From Zasmidium citrigriseum (Eukaryota; Ascomycota; Dothideomycetes; Mycosphaerellales; Mycosphaerellaceae): a stretch of 64,000 nucleotides of DNA. The stretch lies in contig NHNW01000034.1 in NCBI GenBank assembly GCA_002786025.1, positions 372,001-436,000 of the forward strand, given 5' to 3'. Under the pieces are notes generated by a model. That model worked only from the letters and a program-made list of their open reading frames with translations, did no database searches and had not been told where the DNA came from. Below, in pieces: positions 52,091 to 63,251 of the stretch (position 1 is the stretch's first letter; each line of letters begins with the position of its first letter). Both the position numbers and the translations under genes were made by a program.

Positions 52091-52814
52091 ATGAAGATCC
52101 TCTACATCGGCGTACGCACCAAATCCCCCCACCACCAACCACCCCTCCCCCCACTAACACCTCCACCAGATCCTCAAAAACGAATCCAAACCCGCAATCG
52201 AACTCTGCTGCGAACGCGACCTCTCCTCCTTCAGTCGCTTCACCCGCGGCAGCGTCGGCGAATTCATGTCCGTCTTCTCCAAAACCGTCGCCGAAAGAAC
52301 CCGCCCCGGCCAACGTCAAGACGTCGAAGAGCAGTCCTACACCTTCCACGCCTACGCCCGGTCCGAAGGCCTCGCAGGGATAATAATAACCGACCACGAG
52401 TACCCGGCCCTGGTGGCCCACCAGCTGTTGAGTAAGATTTTGGATGAGTTTACCGTCAAGTATCCGAGGAGTGCGTGGGAGGGGGCGAATGAGGTGCCGT
52501 TTCCGAGCTTGAAGGAGTATATTGTGAAGTATCAGGATCCGGCGCAGGCGGATAGTATTATGAAGGTAAATTGCACACCCAAAACAATCCTGGAAAGGGA
52601 GAAAAAGAGGAACATATGCTGACAAGGTGTGTGTTGGCAGATCCAAAAAGAACTCGACGAAACCAAAATCGTCCTCCACAAAACCATCGAATCCGTCCTC
52701 GAGCGCGGCGAGAAAATCGACTCCCTCGTCGCCAAATCCGACGGTCTGAGCGCCCAGAGTAAGATGTTCTATACCCAGGCCAAGAAGCAGAATTCCTGCT
52801 GTGTTATCATGTGA
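52091..52814 (+). CDS. YKT6: R-SNARE Ykt6
   Basis: Exons 52091-52111, 52170-52565 and 52641-52814 (introns of 58 and 75 bp) give 196 aa. The first exon codes only MKILYIG. An N-terminal longin domain ([17 protein letters not shown], then [16 protein letters not shown]) is followed by an R-SNARE helix ([20 protein letters not shown], with the central Arg in ERGEKID). The protein ends in CCVIM, a CaaX box with a second Cys just before it, so it should be prenylated and palmitoylated as Ykt6 is. It acts in fusion at Golgi, endosome and vacuole and in autophagy. Length and layout are standard. Confidence 0.95.
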
Positions 52815-53074
52815 ACACCAGAGCGAGACTTGTCATATTCGATGGATGCATTTGCAGGGCGTTTGAAGGAGTTTGAAGGGGGCAGGGTGATGCTCAAGAG
52901 ACACTTTTTGTCGAGACTGGAAGGTATGGAAGGGTGTATGCTGAGGGCATGATGAGACTTATGATAAAGTGATAATAGAAGTCAAGCAGGCGATGCGGAA
53001 CGTTCTTGATTCATGGTGTTTGTCTGCGAAGACGAGGGTGAAGTGTATGCTTTTCCTGATCAAATGCGTGCGGT

Positions 53075-54933
53075 CTAGTTCTGCCTGCTGGGCGCGTCTG
53101 TCCTCGTGCTCGATGCGCTGCGTCTCTCCGATGCTGCCATGGTCCAGAATCCCGTCTCCATCTACAACACCAGTCAGCCCCAACCATCACAAGCTATGAG
53201 TGATTCGACTCACCTTCGTCGCATGAATAAAAATCTTGACCAACTCCTCAATTCGACTCGGACTCTGCTTAAACACATGCTTCTCCACCAGCGCTGTACA
53301 CATCATCAGCACCCACACGAACCACCACCCATCTCAGATTCCATGACTTACCACACCCCTTCTTCACCGCCTCCGTATAATCCGGCGCCACATAATTATT
53401 AATCCAAGTAACATACCGATTCGGCCCCTTCGTCGGCTGCGTCCTCTGCATCTCCTTCAACCTTCTCGCAATCATCCCATACCCCAGCAAACAAGGCAAC
53501 AGACTTATCTGCAGCGCAAGCCAATCCTCACTCTGTCCAATATCAAGCACATACCGACTATACGCCGTACAAGCCTGGCTCTCCTCATACTTATCCATCA
53601 TTTCCTGCGTCAGGCCGAAATCCTTGCACTCTTTGATATGCAGTTGCATCTCGTTGTTGATGTGTAGGACGATTTGTGCCGCGCCGGCGATGTCGTCGAT
53701 ATGTTTGGATTTATACGCTGCGAGGGCGTTCGCGCGCGCGAAGTGTGTAAGGTAGAGGTAGTCCTGGATCATGTAGTACTTGAACGCCTCGGGCGGGAGA
53801 GTCCCATCGCCCATGCGCTCGACGAATTCGTGGTGCGTGTATTCGAACCAGGCGGGCTGTACGTCGTAGCGGTCGAGGAGGTAGTCGATGAAACCTCCTG
53901 GGGGGAAGGGCTGGACTTGCAGGGAGTGGAAGTGGTTGATGGGACCGCAGCCGTAGCCGAGTTTGACGGAGGCTTTGATTCCTGCGTCGACGTAGCGGGA
54001 GGCGGCCAGGACGGCTTGGACGAGGTCGAGGCCGAGGGCGAGGTTACATGCCAGGGCGGAAGCGAGAGAGCAGCCTGTTCCGTGGAGGTTTTGGGATTTC
54101 TGAAAGGGGAATTCGATCACGTCGACGGAGTCGCCGCCGAAGAGGACGTTGGCGACGATTTTCTTTTCTTCATCCGTCCGGGCGACTTTGTAGTCGACTG
54201 TTAGGGGCAGGTGGCCGCCTTTGAGGAGGACGAATTTGGGGCCCAGGGCTTGGATTTCGGAGGCCAGGCGTTTGAGGTCTTCGACGTTGCGGATCTCGAC
54301 GGGGTCTTTGTCTGCTTTGCGCAGCATGAGGTTGGCTTCGGGGATGTTGGGGGTGAGGATTGTGGTGACTGGGAGGAGTTCTTGGACCATTGTCTTGACG
54401 GCTTTTTCGGGGAGGAGTTGGGCGCCGCTGGTGGCGACCATGACCTGGGAGGATCGTATTAGCAAGGGCGGTAGAGAAGAGCTCGTAGACATGTCTTCAT
54501 ACAGGATCAACCACCGAGATGGGAATCTTATGCTCCTTGATCGCATTCGCAACAACCATGACCGTCTGCGCCGACGCCAGCATACCTACTGCCCATTAGT
54601 TCTAACTCCCAATGGACTACTTAAACTTTCGCCAACCTGTCTTGAGCACATCGACCCCAATATCCTCTATACAAGCATCAATCTGCTTCTGCACAAAATT
54701 CGACGGCGTCTCATGGATCCCATACACGCCCTGCGTATTCTGTGCCGTCAGTGCGGCCGTGGCCGTCATGGCATAGCAGGCATGAGCGGCAATCACATGT
54801 TCAGTCGGTTAGCTTTGCGGACCAATTCATGGCGTGGTGCCTGGTGTGGTAGATGGTCGCTTACTTTCTGATCGGCCTCCAAGCCCGCACCGCCGCTGCT
54901 GTCGGACCCAGCGACCACCAGGATGCGTTTCAT
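53075..54933 (-). CDS. THI20: Hydroxymethylpyrimidine (phosphate) kinase / thiaminase II fusion
   Basis: Exons in transcript order are 54933-54865, 54796-54637, 54585-54503, 54444-53352, 53293-53214 and 53161-53075, giving 523 aa. The N-terminal half is a ThiD-type kinase (RILVVAGSDSSGGAGLEADQ, TAQNTQGVYGIHETPS, LLKGGHL, NLHGTGCSLASALA), which phosphorylates HMP and HMP-P for thiamine synthesis. The C-terminal half is a TenA/THI-4 thiaminase II domain (PPEAFKYYMIQDYLYLTHFARA, then NEMQLHIKECKDFG and ESQACTAYSRYVLD). The combination is that of yeast Thi20/21. Five introns are needed. At intron 1 the family-fitting acceptor ends in AT (or TG) rather than AG, which is unusual. THI genes are commonly thiamine-repressed; no riboswitch motif was identified here. 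Confidence 0.9.
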
Positions 54934-55352
54934 CGTAGTCGGTGGATGGGGCAAGTTTCGCAGTCGGGTCGGTCTGACTCTTTTCTCGCGCTTTGGGGAA
55001 GAAGGGGCCGGTTTCTGAGTTCCAAGCGCCGCCCGTTACGTCAGCCCTCCCGCCGGTGCGCTACAGGAGCGAGGTTTCAACGTCGTCGCGAGGCGTAACG
55101 AAAGGAGGTGTTTTGTGCAACCGTTGACGAGCTTGGAGCACACACAAGACGAGCCCTAATGACGATCTGTCCAATTGTGGCGCTTGCTCAGGTTGTGAGA
55201 TCTCCACTATGTAGTTCGTACTCTTCTTTGCTTGAGAACGTACACTGCCACATCAAATCAGTGGAGCAACAAAACAGGCAAGTAATAGCAAACGAACACA
55301 GAACAGCAAAATGCAGCATCGCTAGTTGTGCTTGCTACCATCCAACAACCCG
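54934..55352. other. Intergenic, nothing recognised
   Basis: 419 bp upstream of THI20 and downstream of the F-box/LRR gene. I looked for a TPP riboswitch-like stem but could not identify one from sequence alone. Confidence 0.4.
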
Positions 55353-57533
55353 CTAATCTGAATCATCAGAATCGAAATCATAACCTTCTGGATCTTCGTT
55401 CAAGCTGTCAGCAGTCTCCAAAGGCGCTGTCTAAAGGCACCCATACCTCGAAGAAGCTGATACTCGAATCTGCCGTCCAACTTGGTCGCCATGACTTCTC
55501 GAATCATGTCCTGACCTTCTGGCGAAATGGCAGCCTCAGGATCTGCGTTGTCGATTGAGAGCATCAAGCCGTGGTTGGACTACTACATGTCAATATGAAG
55601 CTTGGAGATGTACTGATTTTGTTGTCGCACCTCTTCATCAAGTTGTTTCACAAAGTCGAGAATGCCGTCTTCCGTGAAGGTTGTGATGCCGCTAAACGTC
55701 ACGACCTTCAAGTTCTTCAGCGTGGTGAGGTTTTGGAACACATCATTCGAAACACCATAGCCGCCGATGTAGAGGTCTTCAAGGTTGTGTAGATGATGTG
55801 CGATCATGCCGATGTGTTCGTCGCTGAAGTAATCGGAGATTCTTTCACTATTGTCAGTCTGGCACCGGGGGTGGTAAAGCTGTGGAAGCGGGCTTACCTT
55901 GTGAGTCTCAGCTCGCGCAGCTCCTGCTGAGACGTCAGTTCCGCACCGACAGTGACATTGCAGTATCTCGCTGCTTGAGATCAAGTCCGCTTACCTTCAA
56001 AGAGCAAAATGCGTTCATCAGGGTCTCGAGATCGTCTCGTGTGGTAGGGTCTGGATCGGCACGAAGCAGGAGGCTACGAAGGCCCTTCTGCTGGCTCAAA
56101 GCCTGGTGAAAGTCGTGATGGTCTTTGACAACGTACCTAGATAGACGTTAGCCGATCTCGCTCGCTCTCAAGCCTTTTCGTTACTCACATGGCGCCTTCG
56201 GTGGCATTGACCTGCAGTTTCTGCAAGGAGATGTTCTCATTCAGCAGCACAGGCAGAAGCAGGTCTGGCGCCGAGACGAAGTTAGTGAAGCTGATGTCTA
56301 CCAGCGATTTGCAGTTCTTCAGCCACTCGACGATCTCGAGGAACACATCGTTTTGGTTGGCCTTCAGGTCTGGTGATGGAGCGAATGAGGCGAGTGCCAG
56401 GGTCTCGACAGCTGTGCATCCTTGGAGGAGAGCGAGAGCTTGTATGCCTGTTCTCCGTTAGAACGTAACGCTTAAGATGTGAGATAATTGTGGTCAGTAC
56501 CTTCGTCTGAGAGGCCCAGCTTGAGAGACTGCAAGCTCTTGCCGTGACTGTTCAGAGCCAGGCAAGTCTCCGGTCCAATTCGACAGTGACTAATGTTTTC
56601 GAAAGAATTCAAAGAGTTCTCTTGCATTCCTGGGGGCCGTATCAGTTTTGAAACGTACTTCGGATATCTGATCTTGGAACATACCACCGATGAAAGTCGC
56701 CAGCTGATGGTCGGCATCCTCATTTGCGGAGTAGTAGATTCTCAGGTTGCTTAGGTTCGGACAGTGGGCGTGCAAGAGATTGCAGATAGTCTCGTCCGCA
56801 AGCGCTCTGCCATCCCACAAATCGAGCGATCTCAGGTGTGACAGCCTGGGAGCCCAGTCTAAGAGCGAAGTCGAGAGGATGTTGGAGCTTGTAGGTTCCG
56901 AAAGCGCTTCCAGGAGCGGCGCTTGTTGCGTGATCTCGTTTCCAATGGCGCTGATGATCTTCTTAGTATCGAGACGACTGGCTCGACCCTACTGTCCATT
57001 AGCTGAGAACAGAAGAAGGTGCTGGTACTGTCTGACTTTTCCAGGCGTCTGCATCACAAAGTGGAACTTCGCCAGTTCATCTTTGAAGAATTCTTTTGCG
57101 ATCCGTCCCCGAAACTTGTCGTCATCGAGAAGGTCACCGAGGTCTCTCAGGTCAAGGAATCGAAGATGTCGGCAGTAGGGATACACAGTCTTTCCGAAAG
57201 CAGACAGGGTTATCGTCCGCCATAAGATGGACCATCGCTGGACTGTGAGTTCTTGTTCTGCCAAGGGAAGACCCTCGCCGCCTCCCTTGACCGGGGCGTA
57301 GTGGCTGATGCTGATAGATCATGTATTATTAGCTAGCCATCGAGGTGAAATATTGCAGAAATTGTCGTGACCTACCGATACAGAGCGTTAATCGCACCAG
57401 CATTCGCGAGTTGCTTGCTAGCCACCACACAGTTGTACAGCGTAGGGAAGTCGAGTCGCTCGGATAGCTCCGCCGAGAGCAGATGGAAGAGGTCGGCCGG
57501 CAGAGCCTGAATGCCCTCCACGGTCGTCGCCAT
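55353..57533 (-). CDS. F-box-like leucine-rich-repeat protein, ten exons
   Basis: Exons in transcript order are 57533-57376, 57310-57037, 56988-56685, 56629-56501, 56447-56189, 56136-55995, 55923-55898, 55847-55631, 55579-55447 and 55393-55353, giving 560 aa with all phases consistent. The N-terminus (ALPADLFHLLSAELSERLDF, then YNCVVASKQLANAGAI) resembles an F-box. The rest is a series of degenerate LRRs such as LRFLDLRDLGDLL, HLRSLDLWDGRAL, LQSLKLGLSDEG, LEDLYIGGYGV and LKVVTFSGITTF. The tail is acidic (DFDSDDSD). Such proteins are likely SCF adaptors with an LRR substrate-binding surface. It does not share the TFG-type C-terminus of the other F-box genes. The donors of introns 2 and 8 (GTCAGA, GTGCGA) are weak. 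Confidence 0.8.
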
Positions 57534-57759
57534 GATTCAAAATGTCCAGAACCAAAACTTTCGATGAGTCTGCAACCGTTGACGTTGAATTCGTATTGAA
57601 AAATGATGAAGTGATGTTGTGGTCAAGGACGCGGCAGATCGTGTTGCTGACTGGGTGAAGTCACCGCGTCTCGTCTCGCTTTCGGACCCCACGCGACTCC
57701 CGTCAACAACACCCATCCATCATCGAGAATGCGAAGACGATCTGTGTTTCATCGAAAGA

Positions 57760-59315
57760 ATGGCGGCTCTGAGCTTCTCGCTCACGCCCGAGGCGACTGG
57801 TCGCGTCTATGAACTGCTAATCTGCCTGGCCAAGTTCGGCGAGACAGTATCGCTAGAGGCGAGGAGCGAAAAGGTAAGTACACCACCAAACGAGGGAGAA
57901 GAGCATTGTCATTAACCATTAATGCTTGACAGCTCACCCTTACTGCACTTAATTCCTCGAGGACAGCCTATGCGTCTTTCTCTCTGGATGCGAGGCAGTT
58001 CTTCATCAGCTACGACTTCAACGCCAACAATGCTTCGAGTGCCGGTGACAGATTCACTTGCCAGCTCTACAACAAGGCCTTGCAGTCTGTTTTCAAGGGC
58101 CGTACAGCCGATGCGCGAGGAAGAGAGACGACGGTCGAGCAGTGTGATGTCAGTATCCAGGATCAGCCGGACAAGACGGCGTGTCGATTGATTGTGAAGA
58201 TGCTGTCTAAGCATGGTATGTCACTACTCTCGATGCTGAAGGACTTTCGAGCTAATCATGTATGTACAGGCATGACGAAGACCTACCGCTTGACGTACGA
58301 ATCGGTCGAGGTCATGCACGCACTCTTCGATAAGACCGCGGCGACTCAAGGCTGGAAGATCTCGTCCAGGGTCCTTCGAGAGTACGTCGAATACTTCGGT
58401 CCAAAGACTGAACAGCTCGACCTGGTAGCGCAAGACGGGAAGGCAACCTTCACCAGTTTCACGCAGAAGATTCAGGACGGGAAAGGCGCGTACATCTTCA
58501 CCTGATGAACTTTCTCCTGCTGACAGTACTCTCAGAGGTCCTCAAGCAACCGCTCGAAACAGCCATTGCCATCCACACGGAGGACTTCGATGACTTCCAC
58601 GTTCAAGAGGGTATGCACATCGTCATCAGTGTGAAGGACTTTCGGGCCATCGTTACCCATGCGGAAACGCTCAAGAACCCCATCTCTGCCTCCTTCTCAT
58701 ACCCAACGCGGCCACTGCAGTTCAGCTACCAGAACTTCGGCATCCATTCCGAGTTCACTCTCATGACGACTGGTGACCATCGCGGCGCCTCTTCAACACC
58801 AAATCCCAAATTCGTCTCCACCAGAAGCAGCTCAAGGCAGCCATCCGTCGTTCCACCGCAGGGTACCACCAGAGCTGTATCTGAGATGCCACCGCCCGCC
58901 AGACCGACCGCTGGGAAATCATTCTCAAGTCAAAGTCAACGCCCCTCACTCCGCGAGCAAGTCCGGCCGACAGCCGCAACCGACGATGATGATCCGGATC
59001 CAGACAGCTTGTTCGTTCCAGGCAATCGCGGCGATGACGACCAAACCTGGGATCCGCCAAATTACGAACAGGAGGAGGACGACGAGATGCTTGGCTGGGA
59101 TGCGAGCAATTCGAACCTGGGCAGCTTCCGTCCTACGATTCGGGACGTCAATAAGTCACGGCCGCCGCCGAGGAACGTCCGAGACATTGCAAGCCAAGAT
59201 GAAGGTCTGGAACCGACGCAACGTCTCTCTCAGGTGAGCATGATCCTCGAGATGTCTTTGTCGTCGTAATGCGATATCGCTGACTCTTCGGTAGATGCGT
59301 GGTATGTTCGACTAG
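57760..59315 (+). CDS. RAD9: DNA damage checkpoint protein Rad9 (9-1-1 clamp)
   Basis: Exons 57760-57873, 57933-58215, 58270-58485, 58536-59233 and 59295-59315 give 443 aa. The PCNA-like part begins SFSLTPEATGRVYELL and includes ARQFFISYDFN, GMTKTYRLTYESVEVMHALF and FTSFTQKIQDGKE. It continues VLKQPLETAIAIHTEDF and EGMHIVISVKDFRAIV, followed by a disordered Ser/Thr/Asp-rich tail ending RLSQMRGMFD. Rad9 (fission yeast type) forms the 9-1-1 clamp with Rad1 and Hus1 and recruits the TopBP1/Cut5 homologue through its tail. Intron 3 needs a GC donor (AAAG|GCGCGT) with AG acceptor to keep the family frame; the nearby GT at 58490 gives the wrong phase. The stop overlaps the stop of the next gene. 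Confidence 0.9.
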
Positions 59316-60505
59316 GTGTTCATGATACTGTCGGCTTTAGGGCTGTCGTTCTCCCACGTTCGGCTTTCGTTGGTGACGACGAAGCTGGTTGCGCAGCCGC
59401 CGAATACGGCTGATGCTGGACGAGGCATGTCGATGCAGTTCCATTTGCCCTTGACGTCGCCGTCTTTGTCGGTATGTTGGCCACAATTCCCATGTTCTCC
59501 CCAGCCCCAGGCTAATACTTTCCCGGAGGGTGTCAGGCCAAGGCAGTGCTCGCTGCCTGCAGCAAAAGATTCCAGAAGAGGCAGCCCTGGTGGAGGCAGT
59601 TGACCATGATCATGTCTACCCCATCCGATGAGCTTTCCAGACTCATAAAGCACATAGATGCTCCCCCAAGACGCCGCAACTTGCTTCCACCCAGGTACAG
59701 CTTTCGGCGCATTCGCTCTGACACCAAATCGATCATTTCCATTCGGCCCCAAAATCAATAGCTTCCCCGTAGCCGACTCCCCAAAGACACAAGTAAAATC
59801 CTTCCCACAAACAACATCCACCGCAAAGAACCCCACCTCCTCAATCCTCCTCGGCGTCCAACGATTCTCACTCGGTTTCCCAAGCTGCCCCTTCCGTCCC
59901 TTTCCCCATCCCCAAACCTCCCCATTCGAAAGCACAGCAACCGCATGACCCATACAAGAAGCCAGCTTCACAATACTGGTATTCTTGGGCGGGAAACCAG
60001 TCACAGGCGTCGGATGCCTCGCACAAGTAACTTCCTCTCCCAACCCCAGCTCTCCTGAATTCCCCGTCCCACACGCCATCAACATACCGCTTTTACATAT
60101 CAGCAACGTCGCGCTCCATGTCGCCGTCACAAGGACCTCTGCGCGATCCTCAGCGATAAAATCTGGCGGGACTTGGACTTGTGTTAGTGAGGCTGAGCGG
60201 GTTTTGGCGGTTGTGGGACAGCGACCGTCGCTGTTGTGGCCTGAGGCGGCGAAGTTGCGGTTCCGGAAGAGGATTACTGTGTGGTTGCCACCAAAGGTTA
60301 TGTGTTTTATGGGGGCGGGTGGGATCCCTGGGTGACTGATGACGAGGGAGGGGGAGGGGGTGTCTTCTGTGTTGCCTATGCCGAGTTGGCCTGAGCCGTT
60401 GGAGCCGAAGGCGTAGAGGTAGTGGGTTGCGGTGTTGTTGGATTTGGAGTCGATTGCTGATGAGTGGGAGCCGGCTGGGTGGAGGATGGTGTAGATGTCG
60501 TCCAT
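59312..60505 (-). CDS. RCC1-repeat protein (Ats1/Kti13-like)
   Basis: Single exon, 397 aa. At least five RCC1-type blades are visible: YAFGSNGSGQLGIGN, MACGTGNSGELGLGE, VWGWGKGRKGQLGK, LIGWGRHDHGQL and LAWGWGEHGNCGQ. The length is near that of yeast Ats1/Kti13, a partner in the diphthamide and Elongator pathways; animal relatives such as SERGEF have the same fold. Which of these it corresponds to cannot be settled by eye. It converges on RAD9 with the two stop codons overlapping. Confidence 0.8.
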   Translation of the reverse strand: MDDIYTILHPAGSHSSAIDSKSNNTATHYLYAFGSNGSGQLGIGNTEDTPSPSLVISHPGIPPAPIKHITFGGNHTVILFRNRNFAASGHNSDGRCPTTAKTRSASLTQVQVPPDFIAEDRAEVLVTATWSATLLICKSGMLMACGTGNSGELGLGEEVTCARHPTPVTGFPPKNTSIVKLASCMGHAVAVLSNGEVWGWGKGRKGQLGKPSENRWTPRRIEEVGFFAVDVVCGKDFTCVFGESATGKLLILGPNGNDRFGVRANAPKAVPGWKQVAASWGSIYVLYESGKLIGWGRHDHGQLPPPGLPLLESFAAGSEHCLGLTPSGKVLAWGWGEHGNCGQHTDKDGDVKGKWNCIDMPRPASAVFGGCATSFVVTNESRTWENDSPKADSIMNT

Positions 60506-60839
60506 TGTGAGGATTGCTCGTCTCGAATCCTCAAATTAATACAACCTTCACATTATTCAAGAAAGGTAGCAACGAAATATGTTAAAGAACTGAGTAAAGA
60601 AACGAGCAATGAAGTGAGCGCTGAAGTCCAGCTGAGTTGCATTAGCGTGCACAAACTCAGCATAAGCCCGCACAACTTATGCAGACGGCAACACCCGAGC
60701 TCTTGGCACCAGCGGCACACGCCAGCACGAAATCTCAAGCTTCAGGAAGTCGCAATCCAACGCCGCAGCGCACGCACGAAACGACACCCCCCGACGACAA
60801 TTCTCACGCCCAACGAGTCGACGATTCCAACCACCCATC
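60506..60839. promoter_or_regulatory. Divergent promoter of the RCC1 and RPS16 genes
   Basis: 334 bp between divergent start codons. The RPS16-proximal part is CA-rich and pyrimidine-rich (ccaccca, acgacaattc), as expected for a ribosomal protein leader. No specific factor site is named. Confidence 0.45.
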
Positions 60840-61513
60840 ATGTCGACCGTCCAGAGCGTCCAGTGCTTCGGCAAGAAGAAGACGGCCACCGCGGTCGCAC
60901 ACTGCAAGCAGGGCAAGGGCCTTGTCAAGGTCAACGGCCGTCCTCTCGCCCTCGTCGAGCCCCAGGTGCTCCGATTCAAGGTCTACGAGCCCCTCCTCAT
61001 CCTCGGTCTGGACAAGTTCGGTAGGTCGCATTCTTTTTCAGGATAAATGGGATATTTCGGGGAGTTTGAAGATTGGGAAAGAGGCGGATGAGAATGTTTC
61101 GGAGAAGGATGCATGGGATTAGAAGCGACTGGGAAAGACTGGACATGGAGGAGAGAATTTGCTATGAGGACAAATGCTGACGATGCACTGCAGCCGACGT
61201 TGACATCCGCGTCCGAGTCCGTGGTGGTGGTCACACTTCCCAGGTCTACGCCATCCGACAAGCCATTGCCAAGTCCATCGTAAGTATCTCGAGAGCCACG
61301 GCGACCGCATCTCCACGCGACAAGAACGCAGATCTAACAGCCCTGTAGATCGCCTACTACCAGAAGTACGTCGACGAGCACAGCAAGAACCAGCTCAAGC
61401 AGGCCCTCGTCGCATACGACCGTACCCTCCTCGTTGCCGACAACAGACGCTGCGAGCCCAAGAAGTTCGGCGGTCCAGGTGCCCGCGCCCGTTACCAGAA
61501 GTCTTACCGGTAG
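60840..61513 (+). CDS. RPS16: 40S ribosomal protein S16 (uS9)
   Basis: Exons 60840-61020, 61194-61279 and 61349-61513 (introns of 173 and 69 bp) give 143 aa, the usual length of eukaryotic S16. Diagnostic stretches are [51 protein letters not shown] and the C-terminal [17 protein letters not shown], whose basic end reaches the P-site tRNA. Cytosolic small ribosomal subunit. The first intron is the longest in this block, and long first introns are common in fungal ribosomal protein genes. Confidence 0.97.
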
Positions 61514-61809
61514 ACGCTTTCACGAACTGGGGAAAAGCAGCGAATGGAGCAGACGGATGTGGGTTCTGGTTTGCAGCATGGCTTTGGGCGCACTTACGGA
61601 GACGCTGCTACGTGTGCAATGTGCAAGTGGAATGCGCATATGATTCTAGCATACGCGTCAGGCTCACGGTATTGAGCTGAAGCAAATCGAAGGTTCTTCT
61701 CGTCCAAAGATGTTTACACAGTTTCCCACTCGCGGCTGGCTGGTAAAGCACAGCTCTGCCAACGCCAGACGCCTCGCTATTGAAAAATGATCAAACAGTG
61801 GCCCATAAT

Positions 61810-62784
61810 TCAATCCGCGCCGGCCTCAGCATCAGAATCGTCGTGAGCACCATTCGTCGTACTCCGTCTCCCATTTGCCGACCTCCTCCCACCAGCATTA
61901 TTCCTCGCGGCCTTCTCCCCCACAGGCGGCGCATCCACCCACTCCGTCTTACACTCCTTGCATTGCTGCTGCCCACCCTGCGCGCGAAACATATTATTCA
62001 CACACTGCTCATGCGCCCTCACATTACACGGCAGATTCGGACACCTCTGCCCCTTGGTCACAATCTGCTTACAAGCCGCACACATCTTAATCCTGGTCCT
62101 CGGCTCCTCATCCTCGTCCACATCCTCCCCGTCCTCATTATACATATCGATCAACCAGTTCCGCAACTCCATCAAACCCCTCTCAGTCAGAGAGTAAAAC
62201 CCCTTCTGACTGAGCTCAAACCATCCCTCATCCACCATACTGCTGAGGACCTTCTCCGCCTGCCCCATGGTGAGCGAGGCAACCGCGCCCTCGCCCTGCG
62301 TCCTCTGTCCAGAATCCCTCCTGCCCTCTCCCGGCGCCTTGGCAAGCTTAACAGCATCCATACTCCTCACCGCGCACACCTCCGCCCTTGGCGTATTGTA
62401 CGTATCAAACATCGCATCCAAACACCTCTTCACAAACGCAATTTCATCCGGCCCATGCGTCGTCGCCAACTGCGTCAAGGCATCGCTCGTCGTGTTCACC
62501 AAAGCATAGATCGTCTCTCTCGTAGTCTGATGAAGCGAGGTCTGGATCTGGTAGTCGAAGGGCGAGATGTTGTCGTTGATGGTGTGGATGTAGGTCTTGA
62601 AGTCTTCTTCCGTAATGTCGTTTTCGAGCGTGGGCCGGTTGGGGGTGTGCGCTGTCTGGATTGCGGCTAGGAGGGGTTTTGCGGTGGTGTAGGTTATTGT
62701 CGGGAGGGAGAGGAGGGCTTGCAGGAAGGCGCGGTGGGTGTTGTTGTAGGTGCCTGTTGATGCTCCATTCTCGTCGTCCGACAT
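61810..62784 (-). CDS. NSE1: SMC5-SMC6 complex subunit Nse1
   Basis: Single exon, 324 aa. The N-terminal part carries the winged-helix region (HRAFLQALLSLPTITYTTA, DNISPFDYQIQTSLHQTT). It is followed by GWFELSQKGFYSLTERGLMEL and then a C4HC3 RING-variant near residues 233-277 (CAACKQIVTKGQRC, CNVRAHEQC, CKEC). These are the features of Nse1, the RING subunit that pairs with the MAGE-like Nse3 in the SMC5/6 complex for DNA repair and genome stability. The Ser/Arg-rich acidic tail is disordered. No intron is needed. Confidence 0.92.
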   Translation of the reverse strand: MSDDENGASTGTYNNTHRAFLQALLSLPTITYTTAKPLLAAIQTAHTPNRPTLENDITEEDFKTYIHTINDNISPFDYQIQTSLHQTTRETIYALVNTTSDALTQLATTHGPDEIAFVKRCLDAMFDTYNTPRAEVCAVRSMDAVKLAKAPGEGRRDSGQRTQGEGAVASLTMGQAEKVLSSMVDEGWFELSQKGFYSLTERGLMELRNWLIDMYNEDGEDVDEDEEPRTRIKMCAACKQIVTKGQRCPNLPCNVRAHEQCVNNMFRAQGGQQQCKECKTEWVDAPPVGEKAARNNAGGRRSANGRRSTTNGAHDDSDAEAGAD

Positions 62785-63251
62785 GGCGGCGGCGGTGGTG
62801 GTGGTGTTGTTGGAAGTGAGGTTGCACGAAGATGTCGCGGGAGACGCGCTGCGCGTCGAGGTGAAGTCGGAGTCGGGCGAACTTCAGCTCCTTTCCCACT
62901 TCACTTCCTCCCTCGCAAGGACAACCAGGTCTGGATAACGGCACAATCGAGGCATAAGATGTTTATGTCTCCGTCTCTTTGCACATTTTAGTCATCTGTA
63001 CCCTGGCGTCGACGACACTTGCTGCCTTTTGCGGACGTCCATACTAAGAAGAGCGACATTCACTCGCTTCGAATGCGAGGTGACTTTCCTATATAAACCC
63101 ATTGCTTCGCTCACTTACACGCCATTTGATAGCTCAGCAGCTATTAATCACACAGCAATCACAGCGGCTCGACAGAGACCAGACGGAGCTCAAGGGCAAG
63201 AGGCATAACGGCATCTCGAACACGTTGATCGAGCCTAATAGACTGATCAAC
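62785..63251. promoter_or_regulatory. Divergent promoter of NSE1 and the MAPEG gene
   Basis: 467 bp between divergent start codons. A TATA-like element (CCTATATAAACCC) lies at about 63088-63100, 150 bp before the MAPEG ATG. Confidence 0.55.
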
